The notes: generated by a model from the letters alone, not told the origin. 64,000 bases of DNA from Paracoccaceae bacterium (GCA_902543185.1 CACBXB010000007.1:1-64000); one strand, 5' to 3'; shown: positions 8,511 through 17,320, numbered from the stretch's first letter. A program made the numbers and translations.

Positions 8511-9504
8511 TTATCTCCAGTGCTTCTTTGGTTCGCACTAACTTTTTCCCAAGTAAACTGTAGAATTCGGATGCTGGTATACCGGCAGCAGGCCTTAGAG
8601 CGATGACGTCTTGCTCACCAATTACGGCGCCAGCAGGCAATTTCTTGTTTAAGTAAAGAGATCGCCTGAATGAGACCTCATGGCCGTGGGCCTTTTCAAT
8701 CTCTAACAACGATTTCTTATTTGACCCTTGAAGTTGTTTGACCTGCTTTGAAAACTTAATTATCTCCTTAAACTCATCAATTGTTTTTGAAACCTTGTGG
8801 TCTCTAAAGTCTGATTTTATTTTCTTATCTGTAAAATGGGCCTCTATAACCTTAGCGCCCATTGAAATTGCCACTTGAATGGCGGTAGTCCCAATCGTGT
8901 GATCAGAGTAGCCTATTTGGTAGTTTGGAAATAGTTCCTTGAATCTATGCATTACATTTAAATTTGCATCAGAATATTCAATAGGGTACATTGAAGTACA
9001 TTGAAGAAGCGCGTGCTTTTGCTCCCCCATCTCACAATCTCTGTAGTACCTGTCTATAGCCTTAACGGCATCTATTACCTCTTGTTCTGAAGATAACCCT
9101 GTTGATATGATCAGAGGCTTTTTATACGCGCTAATCAACTCAAAAAAACGATAGTTAGTTAAATCACCTGAACCCACTTTCACATGCTTCATGTACGGTA
9201 TTAGCCCTTGCAGCATATCTTTATTCCATACAGATGCCAAATAGTCGACTTTCGAATTAATACACATTTCAGCAAGCTCTATGTGGTTTTCCAAAGATAG
9301 AGTAAACTTATTGAAGTGTTTTACACGACTAGGATCTACTACCTTGTTAGCTATTCCCTCTCCTGTATATGCTTGAAACTTAACAGCATTTACCCCTGAA
9401 TCTACTGCTTGGTTCAGTAGTTCTTTTGCCAATCCAAAATCACCTTCATGATTGCCTCCAATTTCGGCAATAATATACACGTCGTGCGTTTTTTGAGTTT
9501 TCAT
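8482..9504 (-). CDS. neuB: N-acetylneuraminate synthase family protein (NeuB-like)
   Basis: Condenses phosphoenolpyruvate with an N-acyl-hexosamine to make sialic acid or a related nonulosonate. The TIM-barrel part begins YIIAEIGGNHEGD and continues with VNAVKFQAYTGEG, LLQCTSMYPIEY and GYSDHTIGTT, all NeuB signatures. A C-terminal antifreeze-like (SAF) domain follows (FRRSLYLNKKLPAGAVIGEQ, LRPAAGIPASE). I use the ATG at 9504 (340 residues), which has AGGA about ten bases upstream; the frame stays open to a GTG at 9546. No NeuC or stand-alone NeuA gene is nearby, but a NeuA-like domain is fused to a glycosyltransferase at 18.9-20.2 kb. Whether the product is sialic, legionaminic or another acid is not clear. 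Confidence 0.88.
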   Translation of the reverse strand: MKTQKTHDVYIIAEIGGNHEGDFGLAKELLNQAVDSGVNAVKFQAYTGEGIANKVVDPSRVKHFNKFTLSLENHIELAEMCINSKVDYLASVWNKDMLQGLIPYMKHVKVGSGDLTNYRFFELISAYKKPLIISTGLSSEQEVIDAVKAIDRYYRDCEMGEQKHALLQCTSMYPIEYSDANLNVMHRFKELFPNYQIGYSDHTIGTTAIQVAISMGAKVIEAHFTDKKIKSDFRDHKVSKTIDEFKEIIKFSKQVKQLQGSNKKSLLEIEKAHGHEVSFRRSLYLNKKLPAGAVIGEQDVIALRPAAGIPASEFYSLLGKKLVRTKEALEIIEWHDFEGS

Positions 9505-9721
9505 GTCGTCCGTCATCCTTTTTCCCAACGTGCTAACAATTGCCACTCATCCCATACTATTAAAGTGACACTTAGGTTGATATATTCGGATCTTTGCCCG
9601 AGCTCAATGCAACCCTCGCTGCTTTAATTAAGTACCACGAATTCAAAAACTCGTTCAAGGAGCAAGTATAATACACAGCAGAGATATAATTCGGAAGATA
9701 GTGTTATTATCACTTAATAAA

Positions 9722-9738
9722 CCATTAAATTTTAATGG
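9722..9738. promoter_or_regulatory. perfect 8-bp inverted repeat overlapping a ribosome-binding site
   Basis: CCATTAAA and TTTAATGG flank a single T. The right arm ends in the first two bases of the GGAGG at 9737-9741. It could be a protein-binding site or an RNA hairpin that hides the ribosome-binding site of the small ORF at 9747. Confidence 0.35.
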
Positions 9739-9746
9739 AGGCATAA

Positions 9747-9839
9747 ATGTTTAAAGCACCTGCTGTTCTGAGGTTATGTTTGAAGAGAAATAGCTTTGGG
9801 TTAGGCAAGAGGTTTGTTGGCAAATATCGTACAAAGTGA
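9747..9839 (+). CDS. possible 30-residue basic peptide
   Basis: A short ORF (ATG 9747, TGA 9837) inside the 426-base gap between the divergent NeuB and epimerase genes. A perfect GGAGG sits 5 bases before the ATG, stronger than most ribosome-binding sites in this window. The peptide is very basic (11 Lys/Arg of 30) with one Cys and no membrane segment. It could be a leader peptide or a small regulator. The rest of the gap (9547-9746 and 9840-9972) holds presumed divergent promoters but nothing I can define. Confidence 0.3.
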   Translation: MFKAPAVLRLCLKRNSFGLGKRFVGKYRTK

Positions 9840-9972
9840 GGATTTATAAAACAAAAATGCAATAAAAATTATACTATCGACATCTCTGTTTCAGAATAAT
9901 ATAAGGACTTTTAAGGGTATGACTTTTGCAAATGTATCTATGTCGGGCAATCAAATAATTTGAGGATACTAG

Positions 9973-11001
9973 ATGTATTTAGTAACTGGTGGTGCAGGTT
10001 TTTTTGGAGAAGTATTAGTTTCGCGGTTATTGAACGCTGGTCATAAGGTTACCTCCCTTGATTTAAACCTACCCCAGATTAAAGACGAAAATTTACGTGT
10101 TGTTAAAGGAGATATTCGGGATAGAGAGGCCGTATGTTCAGCTTTAGAAGATGTCGAAATCGTTCATCATAACGTTGCGCAGGTGCCCATTGCGAAAGAC
10201 AGTAAGCTTTTTTGGTCAGTAAACCGTGATGGAACGAGGGTCCTTCTAGAAGAGCTCTACAAAAGAAAAATTAAAAGGCTCGTATATACATCCTCAAGCG
10301 CTGTATTTGGTGTTCCTGAAACCAATCCAGTTAAGGCTTCGAGCAGGCCAAATCCGAAAGAAGAATATGGCAAAGCCAAACTTTCAGGCGAAGCGATATG
10401 TATGGAATATGCTCAAAAGGGATTGAGTTGCTCGATTATCCGCCCTCGTACGGTGTTGGGCATGGGCAGGCTTGGAATATTTCAAATACTTTTCGAATGG
10501 ATTTATCAGGGCTACAATATTCCTGTGCTAGGTTCGGGCGATAATATATACCAGTTTATCCACTCTGATGATCTAGCAACTGCTTGCATAGCGGCTGGAG
10601 ATTTAAAAAAAGAAGGCATTTTCAACATTGGAACAGATCGGTTTGGTACCATGCGCCAAGCTCTAGAGAATTTGATCAAACATGCTGGTTCAGCGACCAA
10701 GGTAAGGTCAGTGCCGGCCAAGCTAGCTGAAATGGGTATGAGCTTTACTAGCTCGATCGGCCTATCTCCTCTCGGACCATATCATTCCTTGATGTATGGA
10801 AAAAGCATGTATTTTGATACTGATGAAGCTAAAATCGCATTAGGCTTCAAGCCAAAATATTCAAATGACGAAATGTTTGCGGCTACATATGACTGGTACT
10901 GTCAGAATAGAAGTGCCATTATTTCTGGACAAATTGTAGGCTCAAAACATCAGTCAGCTATGAAGCAAAAAATACTTCGGATAGTTCCATATTTTCTATA
11001 A
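9973..11001 (+). CDS. NAD-dependent epimerase/dehydratase (extended SDR)
   Basis: A 342-residue Rossmann enzyme. It has the N-terminal nucleotide-binding loop TGGAGFFGEVLVSRLL, the YTSSSAVFG strand with the catalytic Ser/Thr, and the YGKAKLSGEA YxxxK pair. The C-terminal substrate region is about 170-330. It probably epimerises or reduces a nucleotide sugar or a lipid-linked sugar. First gene of a + strand set with a small carrier, a GMC oxidoreductase, a UbiA-type prenyltransferase, a second SDR and a PAP2-like protein; in that setting it could act as a DprE2-like keto-reductase. The substrate is inferred from context only. Confidence 0.82.
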   Translation: MYLVTGGAGFFGEVLVSRLLNAGHKVTSLDLNLPQIKDENLRVVKGDIRDREAVCSALEDVEIVHHNVAQVPIAKDSKLFWSVNRDGTRVLLEELYKRKIKRLVYTSSSAVFGVPETNPVKASSRPNPKEEYGKAKLSGEAICMEYAQKGLSCSIIRPRTVLGMGRLGIFQILFEWIYQGYNIPVLGSGDNIYQFIHSDDLATACIAAGDLKKEGIFNIGTDRFGTMRQALENLIKHAGSATKVRSVPAKLAEMGMSFTSSIGLSPLGPYHSLMYGKSMYFDTDEAKIALGFKPKYSNDEMFAATYDWYCQNRSAIISGQIVGSKHQSAMKQKILRIVPYFL

Positions 11002-11018
11002 AGAGATCAGAGATTAAA

Positions 11019-11375
11019 ATGAAAATAGCTCTTACTTTAATTTTTTTTGCAGGACTTATCTCAACTTTTGGGAATTTATTATTAAAGGCTAGTAGAAAAA
11101 ATCTTACTGCAGAAAGTAGTTTGATTGAACAGTATATGTCACCCCTTTTCTTAGCGGCTTTAGCATTTTATGCTTTGAATTTGGTACTTTTTTCAAAAGC
11201 ACTAGATTTTTTACCTGTTAGTGTGGGTTATCCTATTCTAGCCGCTAGCGGCTTCATTATTTTAGCTGTTATGTCATGGTTTATATTAGGTGAGCGTCTT
11301 TCCTGGATACAGATTATAGGTATCGCAATAATAATCATGGGGATCTTTATGCTTTCTCATATGCCAAAGAATTAG
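11019..11375 (+). CDS. EamA/SMR-type small membrane transporter (ArnE/ArnF-like)
   Basis: A 118-residue protein with four predicted membrane helices (about 3-23, 42-62, 68-90, 95-114). The pattern SVGYPILAASGFIILAVMSW followed by ERLSWIQIIGIAIIIMGI is typical of the half-size EamA/SMR fold used by ArnE/ArnF to flip undecaprenyl-phospho-aminoarabinose. It lies 17 bases after the SDR gene. In this cluster a role in flipping a polyprenyl-phospho-sugar across the inner membrane is an attractive inference; a multidrug-type carrier is the alternative. Confidence 0.78.
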   Translation: MKIALTLIFFAGLISTFGNLLLKASRKNLTAESSLIEQYMSPLFLAALAFYALNLVLFSKALDFLPVSVGYPILAASGFIILAVMSWFILGERLSWIQIIGIAIIIMGIFMLSHMPKN

Positions 11376-11384
11376 ACATAGGCC

Positions 11385-11756
11385 GTGAACTTGCGAAGCT
11401 TCTATAAAATAATTTCATTATGCCTAATGCCAAATTATCCTGTGATTTCTTCACTAGCTAAGTACGAACTTGCTGATGAAACAGCTAATTTCATTTGTGA
11501 GCAATTCTCACGGCAGCCTTACTATATCTTATATCCACTGCGTATTATGGTGATTTTGCTTGCTATTTCAATTTGGACGGCTGGTCCCTCTTCCTTATCA
11601 CTCTGGCGCAAACTACCTGCTGGTAAAATGATTGAACGCTTGTTGCGATCACTCGTAACCATAAAGTTTTTTGAAAATCATGAAGTCTTAGCCGCGCTAA
11701 GTGAAAAGACTGGTTTAGAAAGAGCTGAACACTACAGAGCCAAATGGAATGCCTGA
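11385..11756 (+). CDS. small protein paired with the GMC oxidoreductase, unknown function
   Basis: A 123-residue protein starting at GTG 11385. One hydrophobic stretch (about 52-66, IMVILLAISIWTAG) could be a membrane segment or amphipathic helix; the rest is helical and charged. It overlaps the GMC oxidoreductase start by 8 bases, implying coupled translation. Several GMC-type dehydrogenases carry a small helper subunit encoded just upstream, so a helper or membrane-anchor role is plausible. There is no Tat signal and no family I recognise. Confidence 0.6.
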   Translation: MNLRSFYKIISLCLMPNYPVISSLAKYELADETANFICEQFSRQPYYILYPLRIMVILLAISIWTAGPSSLSLWRKLPAGKMIERLLRSLVTIKFFENHEVLAALSEKTGLERAEHYRAKWNA

Positions 11757-13260
11757 TTATATTCTCGAAGAAATAAAGGATCTTAACTGCGAAGTTCTCG
11801 TTATTGGTTCTGGTGCCGGGGGAGCAACTGTTGGTTATGAGCTTTCTAAAGCAGGTTATGATGTACTTATGCTTGAGGAGGGTCAATCAGTTCCAGCTGA
11901 AAAAGTGCCTTACACTCTTTCTGAAAGTTTCTTAAAGATGTGGCGTTATGGGGGTATGACGCTCGCAAAAGGAAATACGCCTGTTGCCTATGCGGAAGGT
12001 TGCTGTGTTGGCGGCAGTACAGAGATAAACAGTGCAATATTCCAGCGTCCTCCCGAAGAGTTAATTTCCAAGTGGGCGGAAATATACTCCATTAATGATT
12101 TTTCTCCGTCTCATCTGTCACCCTTATATGATCAGGCAGCAAGTCTTGTAAACGCCTCGCGCACCACAGGACAGCTTGGAGCCCATTCGGAAATACTTAG
12201 ACGTGCGGGTGAATTGAGGAACTGGGAAGTTAAACCATTGGACCGAGGTCATAAGAATTGTGTTGGAACAAACCATTGTTCTATCGGTTGCCCCACTGGT
12301 GCCAAGCAATCAATGTCAAATTCGGTATTACGTAAATTCATTGAGCATGGTGGTAGGCTTATTTCGAATTGCCGTGTCGAAAAAGTAATAAGAAGTGAGA
12401 TGTTAGTCAGGGGTGCGAGGGCGCAAGTCACTTCAGTAGAAGGACAAAATCAAATTATCACAGTTTATGCTAAGCATATTTTTGTTTGCGGTGGTGCAAC
12501 ACAAACGCCAATATTACTATTGAAAAGTGGTTTTAATCATGGAATAGGCAAAGGCTTTAGGCTCCATCCCACGATGCGGGTTATAGCAGAATTTGATGAA
12601 ACTATTGACGCGCAAAAATCCCGTCTGCCTTTGTACGCGATAACCGAATTTTCACCAGACTATAGAATTGGGGGCTCTGTATCTTCCCTGCCAACTTATG
12701 GAATGTTTTTAGCTGAAGATTGGGGCGCGAGATCCCATATGTTGCCGTCTTTTGCAAATATGACTATGTATTATGTTATGGCTCGCGGTACAGGATTGGG
12801 AAATGTAGCTAAAATTCCATTTTCAAAACACGCAGCAGTGAAATACCAGCTTTCGCTAGAGGATTGGAATAACATTGAAGTTGGTTTGCAAAATCTGGCT
12901 ATAAGCTTATTCGAAAGTGGTGCACGAAAAATCCAACCTTCTATTAATGGGATGAAAGCGTGGCATTCTATTGATGAAATGATTACTGCTATATCATATG
13001 GATTGCCTCGGAAGAAATGTAATTTGATGACGATCCATATGTTTAGTAGCATTCGTATCGGTGAAAATCCTAAGCTGAGCGCTGCAAATTCTTTTGGCAA
13101 AATTTGGGGTATGAAAAATTTATATGTCGCAGACGCAAGTCTTATTCCTGAATCTCCTGCAGTTAACCCTCAGGCAAGTGTAATGGCGCTAGCTTTACGT
13201 GTGGCAAAGAATTTTGTACAAAAAGAGAAAAGTAAGCATTCTGATGAACCGTTTAATTGA
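11749..13260 (+). CDS. GMC-family FAD-dependent oxidoreductase
   Basis: A 503-residue flavoenzyme that oxidises an alcohol group. Visible parts: FAD-binding loop VIGSGAGGATVGYELSKAG (about 19-37), the GMC signature EGCCVGGSTEINSAIF (about 83-98), a Cys-rich NCVGTNHCSIGCPTGAKQS (about 168-186) seen in bacterial GMC enzymes, and the C-terminal FAD/active-site block ADASLIPESPAVNPQASVM, where Asn-Pro follows the usual pattern. The gene lies between a small partner gene and a UbiA-type transferase. In mycobacteria a FAD enzyme (DprE1, a different family) oxidises a decaprenyl-phospho-ribose; this GMC enzyme could fill a similar role, which is inference. Confidence 0.85.
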   Translation: MPDYILEEIKDLNCEVLVIGSGAGGATVGYELSKAGYDVLMLEEGQSVPAEKVPYTLSESFLKMWRYGGMTLAKGNTPVAYAEGCCVGGSTEINSAIFQRPPEELISKWAEIYSINDFSPSHLSPLYDQAASLVNASRTTGQLGAHSEILRRAGELRNWEVKPLDRGHKNCVGTNHCSIGCPTGAKQSMSNSVLRKFIEHGGRLISNCRVEKVIRSEMLVRGARAQVTSVEGQNQIITVYAKHIFVCGGATQTPILLLKSGFNHGIGKGFRLHPTMRVIAEFDETIDAQKSRLPLYAITEFSPDYRIGGSVSSLPTYGMFLAEDWGARSHMLPSFANMTMYYVMARGTGLGNVAKIPFSKHAAVKYQLSLEDWNNIEVGLQNLAISLFESGARKIQPSINGMKAWHSIDEMITAISYGLPRKKCNLMTIHMFSSIRIGENPKLSAANSFGKIWGMKNLYVADASLIPESPAVNPQASVMALALRVAKNFVQKEKSKHSDEPFN

Positions 13261-14116
13261 TTATTTTAAGCTAATTAGGCCTCATCAATGGATCAAAAAT
13301 GGATTTGTTATAGCTCCATTATTTTTTTCAGGAAACTTAATGTCACCCAATATTCTAGCTGGATTGGTTGGCATAATAGCATTTTCACTGCTTTCTAGCA
13401 GTATTTATATTTTAAATGATTGGGCTGACATTGAGGCTGATAGGATCCACAAAAAAAAGAAATTGCGCCCTTTGGCGTCTGGTGCAGTAAGCAAAATTGA
13501 AGCATTCGTTATATTTACGATTATTGTTGGATTGCTAGTTGCGATAAGCACCATGTTCAATTTTTCAAGCTCAGCAATATCACTCTTGGCGTTGTATGGT
13601 ATTATCAACATCGGCTATTCGTTTGGCTTAAAGAATGTACCCATTCTTGAGCTATTGTTGGTGGCTAGTGGATTTATAATTCGATTACTGTTTGGGGCGT
13701 CAATTCTATTAGTTACTCTGTCACCTTGGATAATTATGTGCACAGGGCTCCTATCGCTTATGCTGGCCGTCGGCAAAAGACGTGGAGATTTAATTCAAAG
13801 TAACGATGAGACCTTTCAAAGGCGTTCATTAGCTGGATATAATTTGGTTTATCTTGACCAAGTTAATACGTTTTCAGCCACTGCAGTTTTCACCTGCTAT
13901 GTAGTTTTCTGTACATCTGAATATGCTATTGACAGATTTGGGGCAGAAATACTTCTAACATCTATTTTTGTTTTGTTTGGAATTTTACATTATTTAAAAT
14001 TATTAGCAGTTGATGGATTAGGCGATGATCCAACATCTTTAGTTTTGAATAACAATGGAATAAAATTAACATCAATCGGGTGGTTGATATCTTTCATCAT
14101 TATTATTTATTACTAG
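13244..14116 (+). CDS. UbiA-family decaprenyl-phosphate phosphoribosyltransferase-like protein
   Basis: A 290-residue membrane protein with about nine helices. The ATG at 13244 is preferred over an upstream in-frame GTG; it overlaps the oxidoreductase end by 17 bases. The first Asp-rich motif is NDWADIEADRIHKKKKLRP and a second cytoplasmic loop has LAVGKRRGDLI, both as in the DPPR-synthase branch (Rv3806c-like), which moves phosphoribose from PRPP to polyprenyl phosphate, rather than in quinone or heme prenyltransferases. A divergent PAP2 gene downstream could remove the 5-phosphate from the product. Confidence is high for UbiA and moderate for the DPPR-type assignment. Confidence 0.82.
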   Translation: MNRLIDYFKLIRPHQWIKNGFVIAPLFFSGNLMSPNILAGLVGIIAFSLLSSSIYILNDWADIEADRIHKKKKLRPLASGAVSKIEAFVIFTIIVGLLVAISTMFNFSSSAISLLALYGIINIGYSFGLKNVPILELLLVASGFIIRLLFGASILLVTLSPWIIMCTGLLSLMLAVGKRRGDLIQSNDETFQRRSLAGYNLVYLDQVNTFSATAVFTCYVVFCTSEYAIDRFGAEILLTSIFVLFGILHYLKLLAVDGLGDDPTSLVLNNNGIKLTSIGWLISFIIIIYY

Positions 14117-14126
14117 AGGGGTATTA

Positions 14127-15182
14127 GTGATGATAGAATATTCAAAAATTATCTTGACAGGTGGCACTGGCTGGCTGGGTAAAAGAATTGCCCAGGCATT
14201 AACCATAGGATTAGAGGAGCTCGGATCTATTGGCCAGGGCGGTAGAGAAGTAAAATGCCTTGTTAGACCGGGTGAAAACGTACAGGCGCTGCTTGATTTT
14301 GGCATTGAGATTTCATATGGAGACATAACAGAGACTGATGCATGTTTAGAGCTATTGAAGGGTGAAGAGGATAGCTTGATAATCCATACCGCAGGCCTTA
14401 TTCATCCTAAGTATTTTACTAAAGATTTCGTTAAGGTAAATGTAAACGGTACACTCAACTTACTCAACGCCGCCGCGACATTTAAAGCAGCGAGGTTTGT
14501 TGCTATTTCTTCGAACTCTCCATTTGGGTGCAATGCCTCTCCCGATCACTATTTTACGGAAGAGTCTGCATATAATCCTTACATGGGCTATGGAAAATCG
14601 AAGCACAAGATGGAGCAATATTTGGTGGAGTGTATGGCTAGCAAAGGCTATCCTGAGCTCACTGTCGTACGGCCACCTTGGTTTTATGGGCCAGGACAGC
14701 CTGCAAGACAAACGGACTTTTTTCGTATGCTCAAAGATGGCAGATTTCCCTTAATGGGAGCAGGCCTAAACAAACGATCAATGGGCTTTATTGATAGCTT
14801 GGCTTTAGGGACAATACTTGCAGCTTATTCCAAGAAGGCTGCTGGTGAAATTTATTGGATAGCCGACGAAAGGCCTTATTCAATGGTGGAAATTGCAGAA
14901 ACTGTTAAGCTCGTTTTAAGCGAAGATTTCGGTATAAAGGTAAAACCTAATAATCTTCATGTCCCCGGAGTGATCTCTGATCTCGCTAGATTAGTGGATG
15001 GTTCCTTGCAAACATTAGGTCTTTACCACCAAAAATTTCATGTTTTATCTGAAATGAACCAAAATATTATTTGTGACATTTCTAAAGCAAAGCAAGAATT
15101 AGCCTTTAAACCAATATGCGAACTACGCGAAGGAATGCGACGAAGTATTGATTGGTGTTTGAAAAATGGACAGGAAATTTAA
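14127..15182 (+). CDS. NAD-dependent epimerase/dehydratase (3-beta-HSD-like SDR)
   Basis: A 351-residue SDR with nucleotide loop TGGTGWLGKRIAQAL, the IHTAGLIHPKYF strand, SSNSPFGCN with the catalytic Ser, and YGKSKHKMEQY. The VVRPPWFYGPG segment places it near the 3-beta-hydroxysteroid-dehydrogenase-like branch that acts on lipid or polyprenyl-linked substrates as well as sugars. It starts 10 bases after the UbiA-type gene and overlaps the PAP2-like gene. Within the cluster it may reduce the keto intermediate made by the GMC oxidoreductase. Confidence 0.82.
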   Translation: MMIEYSKIILTGGTGWLGKRIAQALTIGLEELGSIGQGGREVKCLVRPGENVQALLDFGIEISYGDITETDACLELLKGEEDSLIIHTAGLIHPKYFTKDFVKVNVNGTLNLLNAAATFKAARFVAISSNSPFGCNASPDHYFTEESAYNPYMGYGKSKHKMEQYLVECMASKGYPELTVVRPPWFYGPGQPARQTDFFRMLKDGRFPLMGAGLNKRSMGFIDSLALGTILAAYSKKAAGEIYWIADERPYSMVEIAETVKLVLSEDFGIKVKPNNLHVPGVISDLARLVDGSLQTLGLYHQKFHVLSEMNQNIICDISKAKQELAFKPICELREGMRRSIDWCLKNGQEI

Positions 15183-15612
15183 AAAAATGGCGATCCCCTA
15201 TTTAATTGCACCCGTCGTTGGATATTTAGCTGCTGGTAGTCTAAAATTTGCGGTTAATTCTGTAAAATTACGAAAGCTCGCTGTGAAAGAAATTGGTATG
15301 GGCGGCATACCTAGCACTCACAATACAATCACATCCACTACTTTTTTTTCTATAGTATTTGGAGAGGGATTTATGTCTCCTGTATCAGCAGTAGCATTCA
15401 CAGTGTGTATAGTCGTAGCAATAGACTCAGTAGATTTACGTCGAAAATTAGAAGATCACGCTACCCTGCTCTCAATGGAACTTGGCAATGTAAACAATTT
15501 AGCGAAAAATTTGCGTACAAAATTGGGCCACAGACCGGTAGAAGTTTTAGCTGGTTGGGGCCTAGGCGCAGTTTGTGCTGCGCTTATACATAAATTTTCA
15601 CCGCTTTTTTGA
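15166..15612 (+). CDS. divergent PAP2 family membrane protein (DUF212)
   Basis: A 148-residue protein (141 if the ATG at 15187 is used, which has AGGA 11 bases upstream). It matches the divergent PAP2 pattern: GGIPSTHNTITSTTFF in place of the usual GGMPSSHSA, AIDSVDLRRKLEDHA, and a C-terminal LGHRPVEVLAGWGLGA. Three or four membrane helices are expected. A PAP2-type phosphatase is what a phosphoribosyl-polyprenyl route needs to remove the sugar phosphate. The start overlaps the preceding SDR gene by 17 bases. Confidence 0.82.
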   Translation: MDRKFKKMAIPYLIAPVVGYLAAGSLKFAVNSVKLRKLAVKEIGMGGIPSTHNTITSTTFFSIVFGEGFMSPVSAVAFTVCIVVAIDSVDLRRKLEDHATLLSMELGNVNNLAKNLRTKLGHRPVEVLAGWGLGAVCAALIHKFSPLF

Positions 15613-15754
15613 CTTAGTAATTATAAATATTGATTATGAATATAGCTCAGAACTATTTAAAGGGATCTTTTAAATCGCTAATCTCTCATGTTTTCCATCA
15701 GTCACTGTAAATTTTTGACTATAAAAATATTGTAATTTATTCAGTCGTATATTT

Positions 15755-17320
15755 TTGTTGTCAAAGTTCATATTAATTCTTATGACTTATTGTTATTTTG
15801 GTCTAATGAATTGGAACAACGGAGTGAGATGGATTTTTTTAGATCGTAGTTCAATTAATTTTACCAAATATTTTCATCTTTATTTATTTGGATTTATCCT
15901 CTTAACACTATCTCCTTTTGGTGTTCTTAGTGGAAACGAGGAGATGTACTATGGGTTAGCCAATAAATTTATTAATCCCGAATGGAATGGCGAGTATTCT
16001 TCTTTTATTTTCTCTGGAAATTATAGATTTATTTCGGACACAATAATTGGGCTAATGGTGAAATACCTTGGTTTCGAAAAAACCCAGATTATTGGATCAT
16101 TGTTTGCAAGTGTAATATTTGCTTTGGCACTATGGAAGCTCTGCACGACATTAGATTTGAATAATTCGTATGGACTGCTCTCAATTATAGTATTTGTGCT
16201 CCTAGGACAAAGTTTCATTGGGCGGGAATGGATTTTTGAAGACTTTGAAGCCAAAATATTTGCATATGTTTTCGTCATATTAGGGATAAATCAATACCTC
16301 AAAGAAAATAGTATGAAAATGGTAGTTTTATTATCAATTGCGACATATTTTCATCTTTTGGTTGGAGTACAATGGCTGTGTTTACTAGTTCTAGCTAGCT
16401 TTGTTTCAAATGGAAATCTTGTTGCAGCTATCAAAATTTTGGGTGCGTTTTTTTTATTGTGCTGTCCGATTTTGTTTATTGCGATTGAGGGGTTTTATGG
16501 ATCTAACTACATTCAGGACGACGCCATGCCCACTCCATTATATATTTATAGCTACATCCGTCAGTATAAAATGGTTCTTCCGTTTTACAGCGTACCGCGT
16601 TTTATTCTGCAGTGGTTGCCAGGAATAACTATCTACATTGGAATTCTAATAGGTCTTTGGGTCACACGGGGAACGCAAAAGGATGTAAAGTCAAAACTAT
16701 TATATGACCTTATAAAAGTTTCCACTGTAATGATTTTTGTTTTTTTGCTGGTATCAGCCATGGACAGCAGCGGCTCATTTGGCAAGCTTTATCCTTATCG
16801 CTTCACTAGTCTACTACTGCTGTTAACTCTTTTTTATGCATGCTTGAAATTACAAGTTAGCGACTTGAAAAGCGGAGCGAATATTGGCCCAGTATTGCTA
16901 CTTACTCTATTTCCATTTTTTGCTATGAGCGGAGCTATCAATAGCGTTAAAGAAATTCACAATCACCGCGAAGGACGCCCCGCTAAAGTTGAACTGTACC
17001 AATTTCTTTTAGACAATACCACTACTACCGACATTATTCTTATTGACCCAAAAATAGAAGAAAAACTACATGACATGGAAAGGAAGCTTAATAGACCCAC
17101 ATTAGTCACTTTCAAGTATATAACTTCTTCAAAAGAAGGTTTAGCTGAATGGTATAAGAGGCGAGAATTTAAATCACAAATAATTTCGAACTCAGAAAAG
17201 ATTGAGACACATTACCCATATAATTTTATAATTACGAATGAACCTTCACACGTTGATGAGCTAAGCCCAAACCATTCAAGAGTTTTTGAAAATGGTGTCT
17301 ATACAGTACTTAGAAAATAA
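15755..17320 (+). CDS. large multi-pass membrane protein, candidate GT-C glycosyltransferase
   Basis: Up to 521 residues with about ten membrane helices and a soluble C-terminal tail (about 400-521). The frame opens at TTG 15755; ATG 15782 or 15806 may be the true start. After the first helix the periplasmic loop has the acidic motif SGNEEMYYGLA, a placement typical of the catalytic acidic residue in GT-C enzymes that use polyprenyl-phospho-sugars. Other visible pieces are REWIFEDFEAKIFAYV and GKLYPYRFTSLLLL. It ends the + strand polyprenyl-pentose-like cluster, so a transferase using that donor is a reasonable inference, but I recognise no named family. Confidence 0.62.
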   Translation: MLSKFILILMTYCYFGLMNWNNGVRWIFLDRSSINFTKYFHLYLFGFILLTLSPFGVLSGNEEMYYGLANKFINPEWNGEYSSFIFSGNYRFISDTIIGLMVKYLGFEKTQIIGSLFASVIFALALWKLCTTLDLNNSYGLLSIIVFVLLGQSFIGREWIFEDFEAKIFAYVFVILGINQYLKENSMKMVVLLSIATYFHLLVGVQWLCLLVLASFVSNGNLVAAIKILGAFFLLCCPILFIAIEGFYGSNYIQDDAMPTPLYIYSYIRQYKMVLPFYSVPRFILQWLPGITIYIGILIGLWVTRGTQKDVKSKLLYDLIKVSTVMIFVFLLVSAMDSSGSFGKLYPYRFTSLLLLLTLFYACLKLQVSDLKSGANIGPVLLLTLFPFFAMSGAINSVKEIHNHREGRPAKVELYQFLLDNTTTTDIILIDPKIEEKLHDMERKLNRPTLVTFKYITSSKEGLAEWYKRREFKSQIISNSEKIETHYPYNFIITNEPSHVDELSPNHSRVFENGVYTVLRK

